DNA of 64,000 nucleotides from Aspidiotus rigidus (GCA_035079385.1 JAVHKY010000061.1:1798001-1862000); one strand, 5' to 3'; shown: positions 11,733 through 23,917, numbered from the stretch's first letter. Numbers and translations: made by a program. The notes: a model not told the origin generated them from the sequence alone.

Positions 11733-13179
11733 CTGAAAAAAGAAAAGACAAAAAACAAAAAGCAAAAAAACAAAAAGAAAGAAAAAAAAAAGAAATAAAG
11801 AAAAAAGAAGTCAAGGCTCGCAATAAGGGAATTTCAAAATGGAGTATAAGTGTAGGGATATAGCATTCAGAAATATCTCATCTCGTGTGCAATTTCAATG
11901 TGGTTCTGTACAAGATTAACACTGTACAAGCGGAAGAAATCTTTTGAGTGAGTAAACCATTTCACTTCGACCAAGCGTCTAAAAGCTCACGATATCCTTT
12001 AAGGTAGATTATACAGACGGTACCATGTTTTGTACCTAGGTACAGTGAAGTAAATTAATAAAATATGCCTATATACAGTGAAAGTTTTACAGGCGAGTTT
12101 TTATATAAGAAGGAGTACGAGTAATATGTGTTAGTGGAATGGGCTAATGTATGTACGAGTTATAAGAATCACCTACAAAATGTGTACTGTAAAAGGCCTA
12201 AACACAGGCATACATTGTATTATGTATAAGTAAATTTTTGCGCGTTAGCACATCATATAAAAATATTACCGTGCGGTTAAAAACCCAAACCGTTGCGTTA
12301 ATACTATTGTGAGTTTTTACAAAATTCGGTTTCGCCCTGCATGCCGCTGAAAAGCGTCACCTATGTCACATAAATTCCATTTTGCGAAAACGTACTCTTA
12401 AAATATGTACGCAGTATACTGTATTACACAACTAATGCGAAGAAAGTGAAAAATGATTTTTGAGTACAATTTTTGTGGAATGCTGAATTGCACGAATTCA
12501 TTTTTTACTTGTTCGCAAAAGTTTTGTACAATGCTTTTCACAACAAATAACAAATGCGTGAAAAGTACTGCAAAATATGGTGAAAAGAGTGTTGTGAGAA
12601 ATAAATAAATTTTTTCCTCTTATTTTCGCTGACAGATGAAAGGGGGTTGCGCCGTTTCGATAATATTTGATCGAACTGCACATGACTGCGTAAATAACAA
12701 CGACATTTATCAAGAAACGGATGATACTTTTCAAAAGAAACTCCAATTTATCTCATGGTTCAATGTAATGATGGCAACCTACCAGTTTGACTCTCAGAAG
12801 TGAGTAAGTTTGTTTGCCATTCGTACAAGCTATTAACATCTATCAACTCGATATAGGAGTCTTCCAAAAGGGGAACGCAAATATATAGCAAAGGCGAGAG
12901 AGAGAGAAAAAAAAAGTTGATAATAAATTTTAATAAATTGAGAAAATTCAATCAATCATTTCATGGCACATTAGGTGTACTACTAACAAAGGAATAAATT
13001 GTCTAATTTTGCACAATCGTGCGGTTCTGCAATGAATTCCTTCTTCAATAGTATACAATTCAATAGGCTTTTCACTCTTTGGGTTCCTTTACATTTTGCT
13101 AAGGAAAAAACCAAAACCTCAAACCGAGAAGCCTCAAAATGATTTTTACACTTTTCATTCAGATCCTTTTCTTATTAAA
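11733..13179. other. Intron; no gene recognised
   Basis: AT-rich intron. The small open frames at 12498-12951 lack any family signal. The SINE insertion begins at 13192. Confidence 0.4.
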
Positions 13180-13191
13180 ATTATTTTACAT

Positions 13192-13529
13192 CGAAAGACA
13201 CAATACTTACGTGCGGGGGTAATACCGCACGTAAGTATTGTGTCTTTCGTTGTGTTCCTTGGTCAGGTAGTTCTGTTGAGGTCTGATGCAAGCTGTGCTT
13301 GCTCCCTCTAATATACACTCGGTGAGTGTTCGTCGTCGTTGCGGGTAGTGACGTACAAGTTCTCGTCGTTGGTATTTGTAATTGGAAAAATTCGTGGAAG
13401 ATTTGATCGCCCTCGTAGCTCAGTGGTTAGAGCAGTCGCCCGGCAAGCGAAAGGTCTCGGGTTCGGATCCCGACGAGGTGATCAAATTTTTCGCTTGAGT
13501 TTTTCATTTACCAACAACCCCCCTCCTTT
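13192..13529 (+). mobile_element. tRNA-derived SINE with inverted head, flanked by 12-bp target-site duplication
   Basis: ATTATTTTACAT occurs at 13180-13191 and again at 13530-13541, exactly flanking the element. The 5' end is a perfect hairpin: 25-bp arms 13192-13216 and 13225-13249 around an 8-nt loop. A tRNA-like unit lies at 13409-13480: box A TAGCTCAGTGGTTAGAGC and box B GGTTCGGATCCC. Its anticodon-loop GGC would be alanine, but position 33 is C, not T, and acceptor pairing is imperfect, so a working tRNA is unlikely. The tail TTTTTCATTTACCAACAACC is also present at about 45075. Confidence 0.8.
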
Positions 13530-13541
13530 ATTATTTTACAT

Positions 13542-14511
13542 GTCTTTTGATCTGAAATAAAAAGTGGGCGAAAAAATTTTTCTCATCATTCTTTGCACCT
13601 TTGATTCTTCAGTTTTTCCCCCTCAACAAATTAAGAAAACTGTAAACAAATTCCGACTTCGGAAAGCTCGAAACGCAATAGATCTAATTATTCATGAATA
13701 AGATTAATATCGACAATATAAAGCGCTAAATACAACTCGAGTGTTGACAGTAACGTTCATATCAGTTTTTTTCAACGGACATGAAACGTTAATTTTCGAT
13801 ACTACTGCACGAAAAGTTACCTAACCTGGAAAAATGTGTGCTCAAATAAGAATTTGTTGTTCACATAGAAATATACATAAGTAGAGTAAGGATTCCTCGG
13901 TATTTATGCATAACTTTTCTTCTAAAACGAGGTACAGAAGTGTCGATAAAAAATGAGAGAACGAATTAAGTTACTAGAAATCCAATGAACGAAGTTAATT
14001 TTGCCAAAAATAGCCGAAATGGCGTATAAATGCCGAAAAATTGCCAACATAACTAGGAAAAAGAAGAAAACCTATTTTTTTTTACGTTCAAATTCGATAT
14101 TTTTGTAGATTTACAGTTTTTTTTTTAATTTCTCTTGAAGAATATGAAAAAATTTTTCATACCATACTTCGTTTTTAAATGCCAAAAAATTTCCAAAATT
14201 GCCAAATATGGACTTCTTAATGCCGCGAATAGGTAATAATTTTCTTCGCCGAAAAATCCTTGCTCTATAAACAAGGAATATTGGATGACAACCCCACAAG
14301 TAATCATCTAAAAATCTATGAATTGGTCTTTGATTTCAATTTTAAAGAACTAATAGTATACATTAAGGTACGTAGGTAGTACATAAAAATTCAAAAAAAC
14401 CAACAAAATAAGTATTTAAAAAAAGAGAAAAAGAAAGGAAGTGTATTACAGTTTGAAATTAAACGCAATATTCAACAATGAAATAAGTAGATAATAACAA
14501 AAATTCATCAA
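13542..14511. other. Intron; no gene recognised
   Basis: AT-rich sequence. Short open frames at 14111-14307 overlap in two minus frames and are not recognisable. Confidence 0.4.
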
Positions 14512-14741
14512 CTACCTATCTATTATGGAATGTTGTAACATCAAATGCTTCCGTAAAGTGAACCTGTAACGAAATTTTTTGTAGCATACAGTACAGCCAA
14601 ATTGTGGCTCATGATTACATTCGTAATTTAAGTGTTGTTGTAATCCACTTTTACGTTTGTATCGACGATTGCAATTATCATTTGGACAGACGAATTTCCT
14701 TCCAGTACTCATATAAGAACTCGAATGCAAAAAACTCCATC
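14512..14741 (-). CDS. lola: lola alternative 3'-terminal exon, two zinc fingers
   Basis: Acceptor GCGGTGTTTTCAG is followed by two bases, then 75 codons and a stop. Finger 1 has C18, C23, H36 and C41 (CPNDNCNRRYKRK, CX4C spacing). The linker NHEPQF replaces GxEKQF. Finger 2 has C49, C52, H65 and H70, and the exon closes with SIIDR. It is basic, with RRYKRK and KKFRYRF, as expected for DNA contact. The isoform-specific DNA-binding role is inferred from family membership. No clear AATAAA is seen within 60 bp of the stop. Confidence 0.87.
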
Positions 14742-16660
14742 CTGAAAACACCGCACAATAATATGTTATTATTTGTATAGGTACCACGCTTTCAATCGCA
14801 GAAAATGTTCATATGTGTCTCGTTACTAATCAAAAACTAATCAAGAATTTGGTTAATCAGACTGAAACGTGTACATCAGAAAATGAATAGTAATAAGTAT
14901 CACGACTCGGCGGACAAGACAGAACAGATATCTCTGAAAATAGTAGAACGAGACCAGTAGAAAAAAAAAAACGAATGGAATAAAAGAACTCTCTCGTGAA
15001 CTATAGGCTGCTCAGCTCTTGAATAATTAAAAAGTATAGTACAGTATTAGCTTATTTTTATTACTCTTAATTTTCGTTTTTCCATAACATTTTTTAAAAA
15101 TATTTCTTACTATTAAGCATTTTTTTTTTAAATATCGAACACAAAATATGTAGTAACGAACTTTCTAGATTAGTAACTTACTCGCGGGTGATAGCCCGAG
15201 TGGTAGGTGAAAACATATCAATGTAGGCCTATTCTTTGAGATAGTGTAGCCTTGCCATCTCTTTTGTGAGAGTATTTCGATCTAAGTTATGATGAGTATT
15301 GATGCACGCTTATTTGGAAGTTCAATAAGAATTTAAAATAGAGAAGGCGATATTGTCTAAATACCACTAGCAATCACCACGACTCGGACGTGTGTCACAC
15401 CTCTTTTGGTGTACAAACTTTTAGAACTTTTAGTTTGTTCCAATGTCTCTGTACTTAATTTCGATCTTCATCTCCGCTCAGTGAGGTCTACAAAATGGCA
15501 GATTATACGTTTTTTTTTTATTTCAGGAAGAATATTCAACGATTTTCAATACAAAAAAAAAAAAAAGCAAAAAAATGAGTCAAAAGAAGAATTTTCTTCT
15601 CGTTTAGGTAAGTCGATCAAAAAATATTAATAAGGAAACGTTGAGTTAACAGACTAATGTAGCCCATTAACTTACAAAATTGAGTTTGCTTACGCGGTAA
15701 CTTATCATCTTAAACTTAAAATTAATTTGAACGCGCGCCATACGTAAAACGATGAATAGGTAGCTATACATATATGACATTAAAATAAAATACCTAGAAT
15801 AAATTAATTACTGGGAGAAAAGTAAACTTATTGATAAATTACTGTACCTAGTACTTTGATAACGGAGTACCCAGTTTACATACTCATACACTTACATACA
15901 CAAAAAAATATTACATACGTACACATAATATTGATAAATAAGTTTAAACAAAGAATACTGAAAAAAATGAAACGGGCAAGAGTTCGCGGGAACATCAGGA
16001 TTAGAATTCGGAAAATATAAAAATATAAGGCATGGTTCTCAACAAGAAAAGAAAGGTACTCAGATGAGACATTATATAACACACTCACACACATACCCAT
16101 AATAATTAGATACGTACACAAATGTAAGTTAAACGGTACATTTTAGTTCCGTCGAAACAAGTATGTTTATAGGTACTCATGAGACTGAAATATTTTGTTC
16201 AAAGTGAATTGGAAAAGGAAAAAAGAAAATCAAAATCTTAATACGTAGCAGTCTTTATTATAAGTTACCTCGGACAAAGGCAATTAAGAAGCACGCAGAG
16301 ACGCAAACGAGGTAATTTAAGGATTTCTCGTTCACACGTATACGTGTTATTGCTCCGGCTCCACCAACGCAATATCGATTGATGGAAAATCATGAGTAAA
16401 AAATAGAGATAGGTCAGCACCACGATGAGATGAAGAACTGAGCGGTTAGTTCACAAAAATTTACCACAAAATTTTTCTCAATGCACAGAAAAATGGAATT
16501 TGTTATCTATCGACATAATTATTACCTATACTCTTCTCTTCTTGAACGTCGTGATAAAAGGAATAAAACCCAAACAATTTTTAAAGGAATGAAAAGCCGG
16601 AAGTCATCCGATCACGATTTGTAGGATACATATAATTCGAAAAGAACAAATGATCGGAAT
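14742..16660. other. Intron; no gene recognised
   Basis: AT-rich. Short open frames at 15406-15630 and 15876-16121 look like chance frames. No repeat other than simple A runs was noticed. Confidence 0.4.
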
Positions 16661-16838
16661 CACTGAGAAAATATTTTAGCAAAAACTACTCATAAAATGT
16701 GATGTTTTTAGCGTTATTTTTGAATTAGAACTACAGTGGTTTTCGATGAAATTTAGCAGAAAGTATTAACGCTAAAACGTCCATTCGTCACTTTTTGACT
16801 ATTTCAAGAGAAATTTTCGCTAAAATTTTTTCTCAGTG
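16661..16838. mobile_element. MITE with CACTGAGAAAA terminal inverted repeats
   Basis: The left end CACTGAGAAAATATTTTAGC and the right end GCTAAAATTTTTTCTCAGTG are inverted copies about 178 bp apart. The core also carries palindromic TTAGCG motifs. The terminal sequence resembles that of the MITE at 23918. Too short to code; moved by another element's transposase. Confidence 0.75.
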
Positions 16839-17015
16839 ATCGTTCTAAGAAATGAGAGCTATAGAAAAAGGAGAGAGTACCTCGCGAAAACCTGGAACCA
16901 ATTCACACAATGCAACGAGATACCTAATACAAATATTTTTAACAATTTTCTCAAACTCAAATAAACGGACGAAAAGTCACTATCTACTGATTTCCACGTC
17001 TTATCAAAGTCTATT

Positions 17016-17368
17016 TCAGAAAACCACCCGTTTAATATCGCAACATTCGATTATTTTATTATGTAACAAATAAGCGTGTTTCTTAACCGTACTTTTATGA
17101 GTAAAACGTTTATTACAAAATTCGCATTCAAATTGTTTCTCTTTGCCGCATTCGTTTTTCAAATGTTGCGATAAATTACCCTTATATTTGTATTTACGAC
17201 CACAACCGTTCGGACAGTGGTAGGTACCGGTATTCAATGAATTATCAAGAAAACATTCGTCTTGACGATAGGGTTCGATAGTCAATACCTTCGACATTAC
17301 TGGCATCTGCAAGTCGCTCCACATTTTACCAAAATTCTGTAGCTGCAAGTGTCGACTCAAATCGTCAG
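17016..17368 (-). CDS. lola: lola alternative 3'-terminal exon, two zinc fingers
   Basis: Acceptor TCTCATTTTAG is followed by two bases, then 116 codons and a stop. Some 50 residues of unstructured sequence precede a textbook lola finger 1: CPNGCGRKYKYKGNL with C51, C55, H68 and C73. The linker is GKEKQF, and finger 2 has C81, C84, H97 and H102. A 14-residue tail follows. Together with the exon at 36537 it is closest to the array consensus (KYKYKGNL...GKEKQF). It supplies the DNA-binding end of one Lola isoform. The intron 320 bp upstream carries block F, also found upstream of the exon at 6573. Confidence 0.9.
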
Positions 17369-17689
17369 CTAAAATGAGATAGAAAAAAGAAAACAAGTTA
17401 TTCGAAGCACGTATCTACGACTTCTACATTATGTAAGCATAGACGGAAGCTTAAATAAGTGCAAAGATTTCACAAGTTACAAAGTTCCTCTACCAGAAAA
17501 TGCATGTCTTATTTTTGGCCCACGATGAATAGTAAATGGCCTAAGTAATCAAGTAGTTACCGATTGAGGCACGAAATCATAAATTACAAGCCGACAGGGC
17601 GGAAAATTCTTTGCTTGCCTACAGAACGTGTATAGTGGTCATCGAGAGGATTCGTTTCTGGATTGTTATCCGAAAGAATTTTCAATGAT

Positions 17690-18480
17690 GATTGAAAAGT
17701 CTTTCAAAAATAAATTTGAATGAAAGATGAAGGGAAAACGATGCTTGCCACGCCTGATTTTTACGTGGAAGGTAGTGTGTATACCTGTGCTCACGTTTTA
17801 CGCGCCAGTAATGAATAGCGTACTTACTTTGCGCACCTCTAATGAAACACGGGAAGCCATCACTTTCCCCGTCCCGAGGGCCGAGAATACAAAACTGGAG
17901 CATTGATTTAATTGAGTTGTATATTCAAGAAAGTATATAGAAACACTTGAACGATAGAAGGAACTTGATGTTTCATCCATTAATATGATGACAAGAGAAA
18001 TAAGCATCATATCACGAAATCATTAGAAAGAAAAAATTATCGTTACGATACAACATCGCTCGATCCTAACGAAAACCTATTTTAAAATAAGTTGTATTAG
18101 CAATCAAAAATTCGGTGCAAAATTTTGAAAAAAAAAAATGAAAAAAAAGTTATAAGCACAAGAGAAGAAAAAGAGTGGAAAAAAAACTACGTGATGAGGT
18201 GCCCGATCCCGGCATTTTCAAATCTGGGCGCCATGTCTTTCACTATTCGACCATGGCAGCTCATCCTAAACTTTGTGTTCGCGAGTGCTTTGTGATGCGT
18301 TTCGCTCCCCTCCACCGCGGTCGCGTACGTACACACGATGCGCACCTGTTCGTTCGATGTTAAATTTTATGTAAATCAATAATGCTTCTTGAAAAGTTGT
18401 TGCTGAATAATCCTCTCTATCTAAATAACTGAAAATTGGTTGGATTGGTTTGTTTTCCGACCATCTTTCATTAAAATAGT
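17690..18480. repeat. Duplicated intron block F, copy 2
   Basis: Same order of shared blocks as 7345-7925, including CTTGCCACGCCTGATTTTT, TAATGAATAGCGTAC, CATCATATCACGAAATC and CCGACCATCTTTCATTA. The segment at 18180-18360 is more GC-rich and has no counterpart in copy 1 that I could see. Confidence 0.6.
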
Positions 18481-20430
18481 GTACTGGGCAAGAATCGAAA
18501 GGTAAGCAATTAACTCGTACGAATTACATAACGGTCTCATTACGTTGTGTAAACACGCACTCGGTGATCGCTTACTTCCCTCTTCTGTTCAGTAATATAC
18601 ATTAAAAAATCTAGATTCTGTCTACAACCGACTTATTTGAGCAAAAAATAGAGGCGTGCAGATCGATGAGTGGGAAAGTAAAAATAATTTGGTAGTAATG
18701 ATATTTGTGACAACGCTTTAAAAATGCTTCTTTTTATTTCAGATTTCTATATACATACAAGGTTCACATGAAACCAGTGCAGTATCATTAACGGATACTG
18801 GAATAGAACAACCTGAAAACACAGCACTACCACGAATCCAACAAAAGAAAAGGATTCATAATTCAAAATAAAATTCAATTTAAAGGTTTGAAAATTTAAT
18901 TTAATCGAACCATAGAGGTATACTGTCTTTTAAACGATGATATGTCATCCACAAGCACTAATCAGATAATACCGATAACGGAAATTCTTTTTACGATGGT
19001 AAAAGATACAATCAAAAGTAAAATGCGACTGCGCAGCTTAAAATGATAAAAACTAAAAGTACACGTAAATAGAAAAAAAAAAAAAAACGAGTGAATTTCA
19101 AAACTGACGAGTTGAACTATACCTAGGTATAAGGTGTTATGTTATAAAAAACTGTAGAATAAAAACTGAAATAACGAAACCAAAACGAAATTAACCGAAC
19201 GAAACCTAACAGGATGATTTCTTTTAAGCTGTGATATTATACACGGTACAAGAATGAAGAATAAAAATTGAAATTGACGAAACCAAAACATAACTAATTA
19301 ATAATATGTATGTAACTCAAATTTGGGTAGGGCGACTGTCAACGCCGACCTTGTTCTCTCACAAACAACAAATTTTTGTACATATTTCACCAACATTGAA
19401 ACGCATTTCGGTTCTGTCTAAATACCCGTTTTTATTTACCTCATACATACTTTATAACTCTTGCACTCTCATACTGCCAGCATTAACTTTCAAAATTTCT
19501 ATTTAACATCCCATTTCTTGAATTTTGGTATAGTCAACAATAAAAAAGTAATACAATGACCGGGAAAATATTTTAAACAAAGAGTAATCAATAAAACAAT
19601 AACATAATAATCGAATCAACCAAATCCTTGATAAAATAGTTGAGAAAATAGCTAAAAATGCTTCTTTTTTCGTGAAGATTATGTCTCCTCTTTCTTCACC
19701 AATCACTAAATCCCTCACTTGCAATTCCTTCTAGGCTATATACACAGTCACTCTATAATGTACATAATATTAAACTTACCCGCATAATTAATTCTCTCAT
19801 ACTATGCCACTACCTAGTGTCCTTACTATTCGCATTAGAGCACAAAAATTTTATCCATCGACTGTTCCTTCACCGTCCAACTAATCAACCTGAACTGTTA
19901 CTTTATTTACTCGTATTCCCAGAGTGATATCTCGTTTTGAGAAACCCTCCCTATCAGTCCATCAATGTTTTCTTTATCCTCTATTTAAACCGGTCTTTAC
20001 TCTCTTCAATAAAAGTCTGCAATAAAAATTATCACAACACTCCTTCCCCACTTGTCATAGAAAATAAATCATAATTCAAAAATTAAACATTCATTTTTTC
20101 GAATTTTCTAATCAACAAATTTATTAATTTTAATCTCAATTCATATAAAAATCGAGAACACCCACTTCACACTCTCATACTCGCACACATCTTGCGCCCT
20201 ACTACCCACATTGCAACATAGAACTCGAACTATAGACCAATCGTAACCTCTCCATTTATTCATAATCGCCATTGCTCAACTTGCCCTCCTCTTCGGATAT
20301 AACTACAATTTTACGGGAACCCCGTATCAGCCCAACAATATTAGGTGTGTTTCAATCACCCAGTTTACACTTTCCCATTTACCTGAATCTTTCCCCTTTC
20401 ACAATCCAATATGCAACATCAACATTTTTA
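18481..20430. other. Intron; no gene recognised
   Basis: AT-rich. From about 19790 to 20400 the plus strand is pyrimidine/AC-rich with many CTC and TTTC runs. No open frame with family signal was found. Confidence 0.4.
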
Positions 20431-20439
20431 TAAAAATTT

Positions 20440-20552
20440 GCTTTTGTTTCCACCAGACAAAACGCTTTATTATTGTGCCTCGATGAAGATCCGCTACAAA
20501 TCGAAAAGTTGGGCTAATAATAAAAAGTTTTGTCTATAGTGGAAAGAAAAGC
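20440..20552. repeat. Inverted-repeat (foldback) unit with hammerhead-like core
   Basis: Left arm 20440-20474 (GCTTTTGTTTCCACCAGACA...) pairs imperfectly with right arm 20515-20552 (...TTTTGTCTATAGTGGAAAGA). Between them lies CGATGAAGATC, a short spacer and TCGAAAAGTTGGG, where GATC/GATT-type pairing would bring TGAAGA and GAAA together as in a decayed hammerhead. Same architecture as 23337-23448. Confidence 0.4.
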
Positions 20553-21099
20553 CAATTTCATTCTACCAGTTTGTATCTAGTGTTTTCCACAAATGAGAAT
20601 TATTTTCAAAAATTTTATAACTGATTATCTTTTACGCCGTGCTTTTCATAATATAATATTGAACCACAAATCATACACGTAAATATTCTTCAACTCCGTC
20701 AATGTGTCAGTTTTTCAAGTAATTTTTGTGTTTCAGACTATCGATATGTGCAGGCAATTGAATCATTTTTAAATCTTTGGTAAATTACATACAACGATCG
20801 AATCAATCAACTATAATCCTTGATGAATTGGTTAAGCAGGCGCAGCTGAGGCTGCTGGCTATATCAAAGAATTTTTGCCTCCTTCTCATACCTACCTATC
20901 TCTAATTTTGAAAAAATTTAAGGCAAAATATTGGTCTGATTGACATCAAAAACGGAATAACGTACATGAACTCAGACTACTTCTCCAAACTCATTCTTTT
21001 CTAAAATTCTCACCCCATACATGTTTTACACAATAAATACATTTTCCCTACATAGTTGTGACGACAAAGCTCGGGAAAGAATTTTCTCGACGGCAGTCA

Positions 21100-21400
21100 A
21101 GTATCTTGCTCAGACTATCGACGAGAACTCACAAAGAAAAAACTGACGGAATTTAAGTTCATCGCTCTTTCATGGTCATAAAATTCAGATTCGGGACAGA
21201 CGCGGGCGGACTATGATGATCAGGTATATTTTGATGAGCCCGCTGAATCCACAATCGATAACTTAGTAACATTGAACACAAAATTTGATCCTAAAGTAGA
21301 TTTCAAAGCTGAATATGGTTCCGTTCGCTATTCTTCACTAACACGTCTCAGTTTGTCTCAATTTTGAGTTTCAAGTATTTCCCGAATATATAAAATTCAT
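21100..21400. repeat. Diverged interspersed repeat E
   Basis: Shares AACATTGAACACAAAA, CCTAAAGTAGATTT and TCTCAATTTTGAGTT with 32390-32500 (same order, several mismatches). Origin unknown; the rest of 20560-21100 is featureless. Confidence 0.45.
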
Positions 21401-21534
21401 TATTTTCGTTATAAAATGAATATATATGTAAGTTTTTACTGAATAAGGTGTGCAAAAACGAAATTAATAGATGCTTTATTGATAAAAAATCTAAAATTAT
21501 GTCGTTTTCACACGATAAAACGAGAACAATGAAT

Positions 21535-22530
21535 TGCGCAAACAGCGAAAATTAACTCAGTGTATAAACCTACAGGGCTATAAACATTTTGCGCAAATGC
21601 AGACGAAAAACTTGCGGAAAGTGAGAAGCATTTTGCGCAAATGTAAGAAACAGTTTACACTGACAGTTTGCGCAAACGAAGTCAACAATAGCGGGCGGGG
21701 TGAATCAGGATGATGTAATAATTTTGTGAAACCATCTTCGTACTTCGAAGATGACTAAAAAGAATTCTGAAGTTGGTAAATGGCTGAAATGTTGCTTTGC
21801 TTACCCTACCTTCGACCAAATGACGTTCCAACCAAAAAGGGTTCGCCGCCCTCATGAATATTGCTCCAGCACCCAACATTTCTAAAGATTTCACCGATTA
21901 CGTCTACCGAAATTAAGTCAGTACAAACGCCAGATTCCCACCGTCTATGTGCGCATCTCCACCAAGTTTTGCTCCACAAACCAATTATGCCGCCGAATGT
22001 TATCATCGTCATTACAATGCTTCATTCTACTCGCCTCATCCAAATATGCACACGGTGGTATCACTTTTATTAGAAATACAGACCGAGACCGACCCGAAGC
22101 TCGCGTCAATATTCAGTTATCAGTGGAAGAGCGTCTACAGTGATAAAGTCGACTTCCTCATACAGACTTACACTCGCTTCACCAGAAATGAAATTGACCT
22201 GCTAAAATACTTACGCACTATTGGTTACAGATACCACACAAAGCGTCGCCTCGTATAATTTTCGGTCAGTCATTGGTTTATATGCAATGCATAGCCATAC
22301 TCTTTTAATCACGCATACACTTTTCGGTCTGTAAATTGACTACAGCCCTATACATTTTTAATCACGCATGTGATTGCAGACAGTCCTAAGCCTGTTCAAA
22401 GTGAGAAGGGAAAAGTGTGGCCAGTGTGTGCGCAAACTGTATGTCTTTTCTTGCGCAATATGTTCTTGCGCAAAATGTCGGTCTATTTTTGCGGAAAATG
22501 TACTCGTTTTCGGTCCCATTTGCGCAAAGT
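21535..22530 (+). mobile_element. MULE-type DNA transposon remnant with TTTGCGCAAA subterminal motifs
   Basis: Both edges are studded with TTTGCGCAAA or TTGCGCAA palindromic units (21535-21675 and 22426-22530), typical of subterminal transposase-binding repeats. The plus-strand coding remnant lies between them (see 21890-22258). Ends and target-site duplication were not fixed. Confidence 0.65.
21890..22258 (+). pseudogene. MULE transposase C-terminal fragment
   Basis: The plus frame reads RFPPSMCA, then TNYAAECYHRHYNASFYS, HPNMHTVVSLLLEIQ and finally LIQTYTRFTRNEIDLLKYLR, ending in TAA at 22258. MULE transposases end with this order: RFPP.xW, TNNxAESxHRxxN, HPNI...L...Q, and a last helix ILxFLRGIAH. 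The expected SMW reads SMC, and an in-frame stop sits just upstream of RFPP. The DDE catalytic core upstream is not recognisable. Dead remnant. Confidence 0.7.
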
Positions 22531-23336
22531 GAATTTACCCACCTACAGTAACAAGATACGAATGAAGAACTGAATAAGCTAACTGTTCACATTCGAAATG
22601 TGTGTCGATAGTGCGGCACAAGATAACATGTCGTGTTAAACAGCCGAGAGGAAAGAGATACAGTTTTGTACCGTAAGAGACGGTAGAGAAACTTAAATAT
22701 ATTTTATTTAAAATAGAAAAAAGATAAAATTTATTTTTTTGAGTTCAAAAAAGTGGAATAAACAATAAACTAAAATGAATTGACATAAACACAGATTGAC
22801 GAGCTGAGGTTAAAAAAACGATCGCGTTTTTAAGTTACTTGCTCAAAAAGCGTTACATTTGTGACCACTTTTCAGTGCAAAAAGCATAATATTCTAATCG
22901 ACAATTGAATGCGCAAATTTAAATCTATTTACACCGTTTACGGCCGTCATTTTCTCACTAGGGAAAAAATTGATTTTTTTAGCACACTTTTTAAGAGGAC
23001 TATTTAAACATAAACGAGAAATACTCGTATGACGTCAGTGCCACGGAAATCGTTGAACTTGTAACCTAAAAAATATAGTTTATAACTTTTGCAAGAAGTT
23101 CGAGATTTGCATGTGCGATTTTTTCGTCACTCTTTTCACTTGTGCCGCAAAATCTCGCACTTCTTGCGCACTAGTTTCAAAATATACATAATATTCTTTG
23201 CTACCACTGACTCAATTGAAATGAAATTTCATTTCACCATTCGAGAAAGTTTACAATTTTGATTAGTATAAATTGATTCAATGATTTTTCATCAGAATGC
23301 AGCCAATTAATTACATAGTTGAAGTTAAAATAAAGA
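22531..23336. other. No gene recognised
   Basis: AT-rich. 23270-23335 and 23449-23600 together resemble 33020-33190 (both contain TGTTGATTTTACAACATTT-like and AATTACAGA blocks), as if one old repeat had been split by the foldback at 23337. Confidence 0.4.
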
Positions 23337-23448
23337 GTTGTACTTTACCGAGATGCAAAAATTGTGATCGCTGATGATGTAGCTGCCAGTGGCTAGGCTA
23401 CGAAACCGGTTTCTTTAAATAAATTTTTGCATCTCGGTAAAGTACAAC
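23337..23448 (+). repeat. Perfect 27-bp inverted repeat enclosing a hammerhead-ribozyme-like core
   Basis: Arms 23337-23363 and 23422-23448 are exact reverse complements (GTTGTACTTTACCGAGATGC...). Inside are CTGATGA (23371-23377), a stem GTAGC/GCTAC (23379-23383 with 23397-23401), then GAAAC (23402-23406) and CGGTTTC. This is the order CUGAUGA, stem II, GAAA, and a short ACC/GGU stem III of minimal hammerheads known from Penelope-like elements and retrozymes. The bases immediately flanking the core do not pair well, so activity is doubtful. Confidence 0.5.
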
Positions 23449-23917
23449 TTTTTATTTTATTGTGTCATGAGTTGCAACGTCGAGAACGCACTCCATCTAA
23501 TAGTTGAAGTTGTTGATTTTACAACATTTTTGAACATTCCAAAAGAAATTACAGAGAAGAAACAGCAAAATGATATCGTTTTCAAGGTCGAAAATAATGT
23601 AAAAATTAATTGGAACCGTTCATGTAACTATGAAAAATCTTCTTTTGTTAGACAATGTTAGATGGCTTCAGGTATAATAGTAGAGGATGTTTCATATAAC
23701 GAATGTGAAAGGAATTTTGCTTGAAACTTAGTGCACCACAATCGCGTACAAGATTGGGATAACGATTGAATCAGCTTTATTTTGCGATTTCTTTTTGCAG
23801 CACAAAAGCACGTCCGGTGTGCACAAATTATGAAAAAAAGCTCCCGCACCAGCTTAAGCATCACCGACTTTTCAATAATTTGCTATAAAATCATTCACAC
23901 ATGCCCCCCCCCCCGTA

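Noticed and set aside
13409..13480. tRNA-Ala(GGC) gene
   Set aside because: C instead of T at position 33, mismatched acceptor and anticodon stems, and location inside an element with a 12-bp target duplication indicate a SINE.
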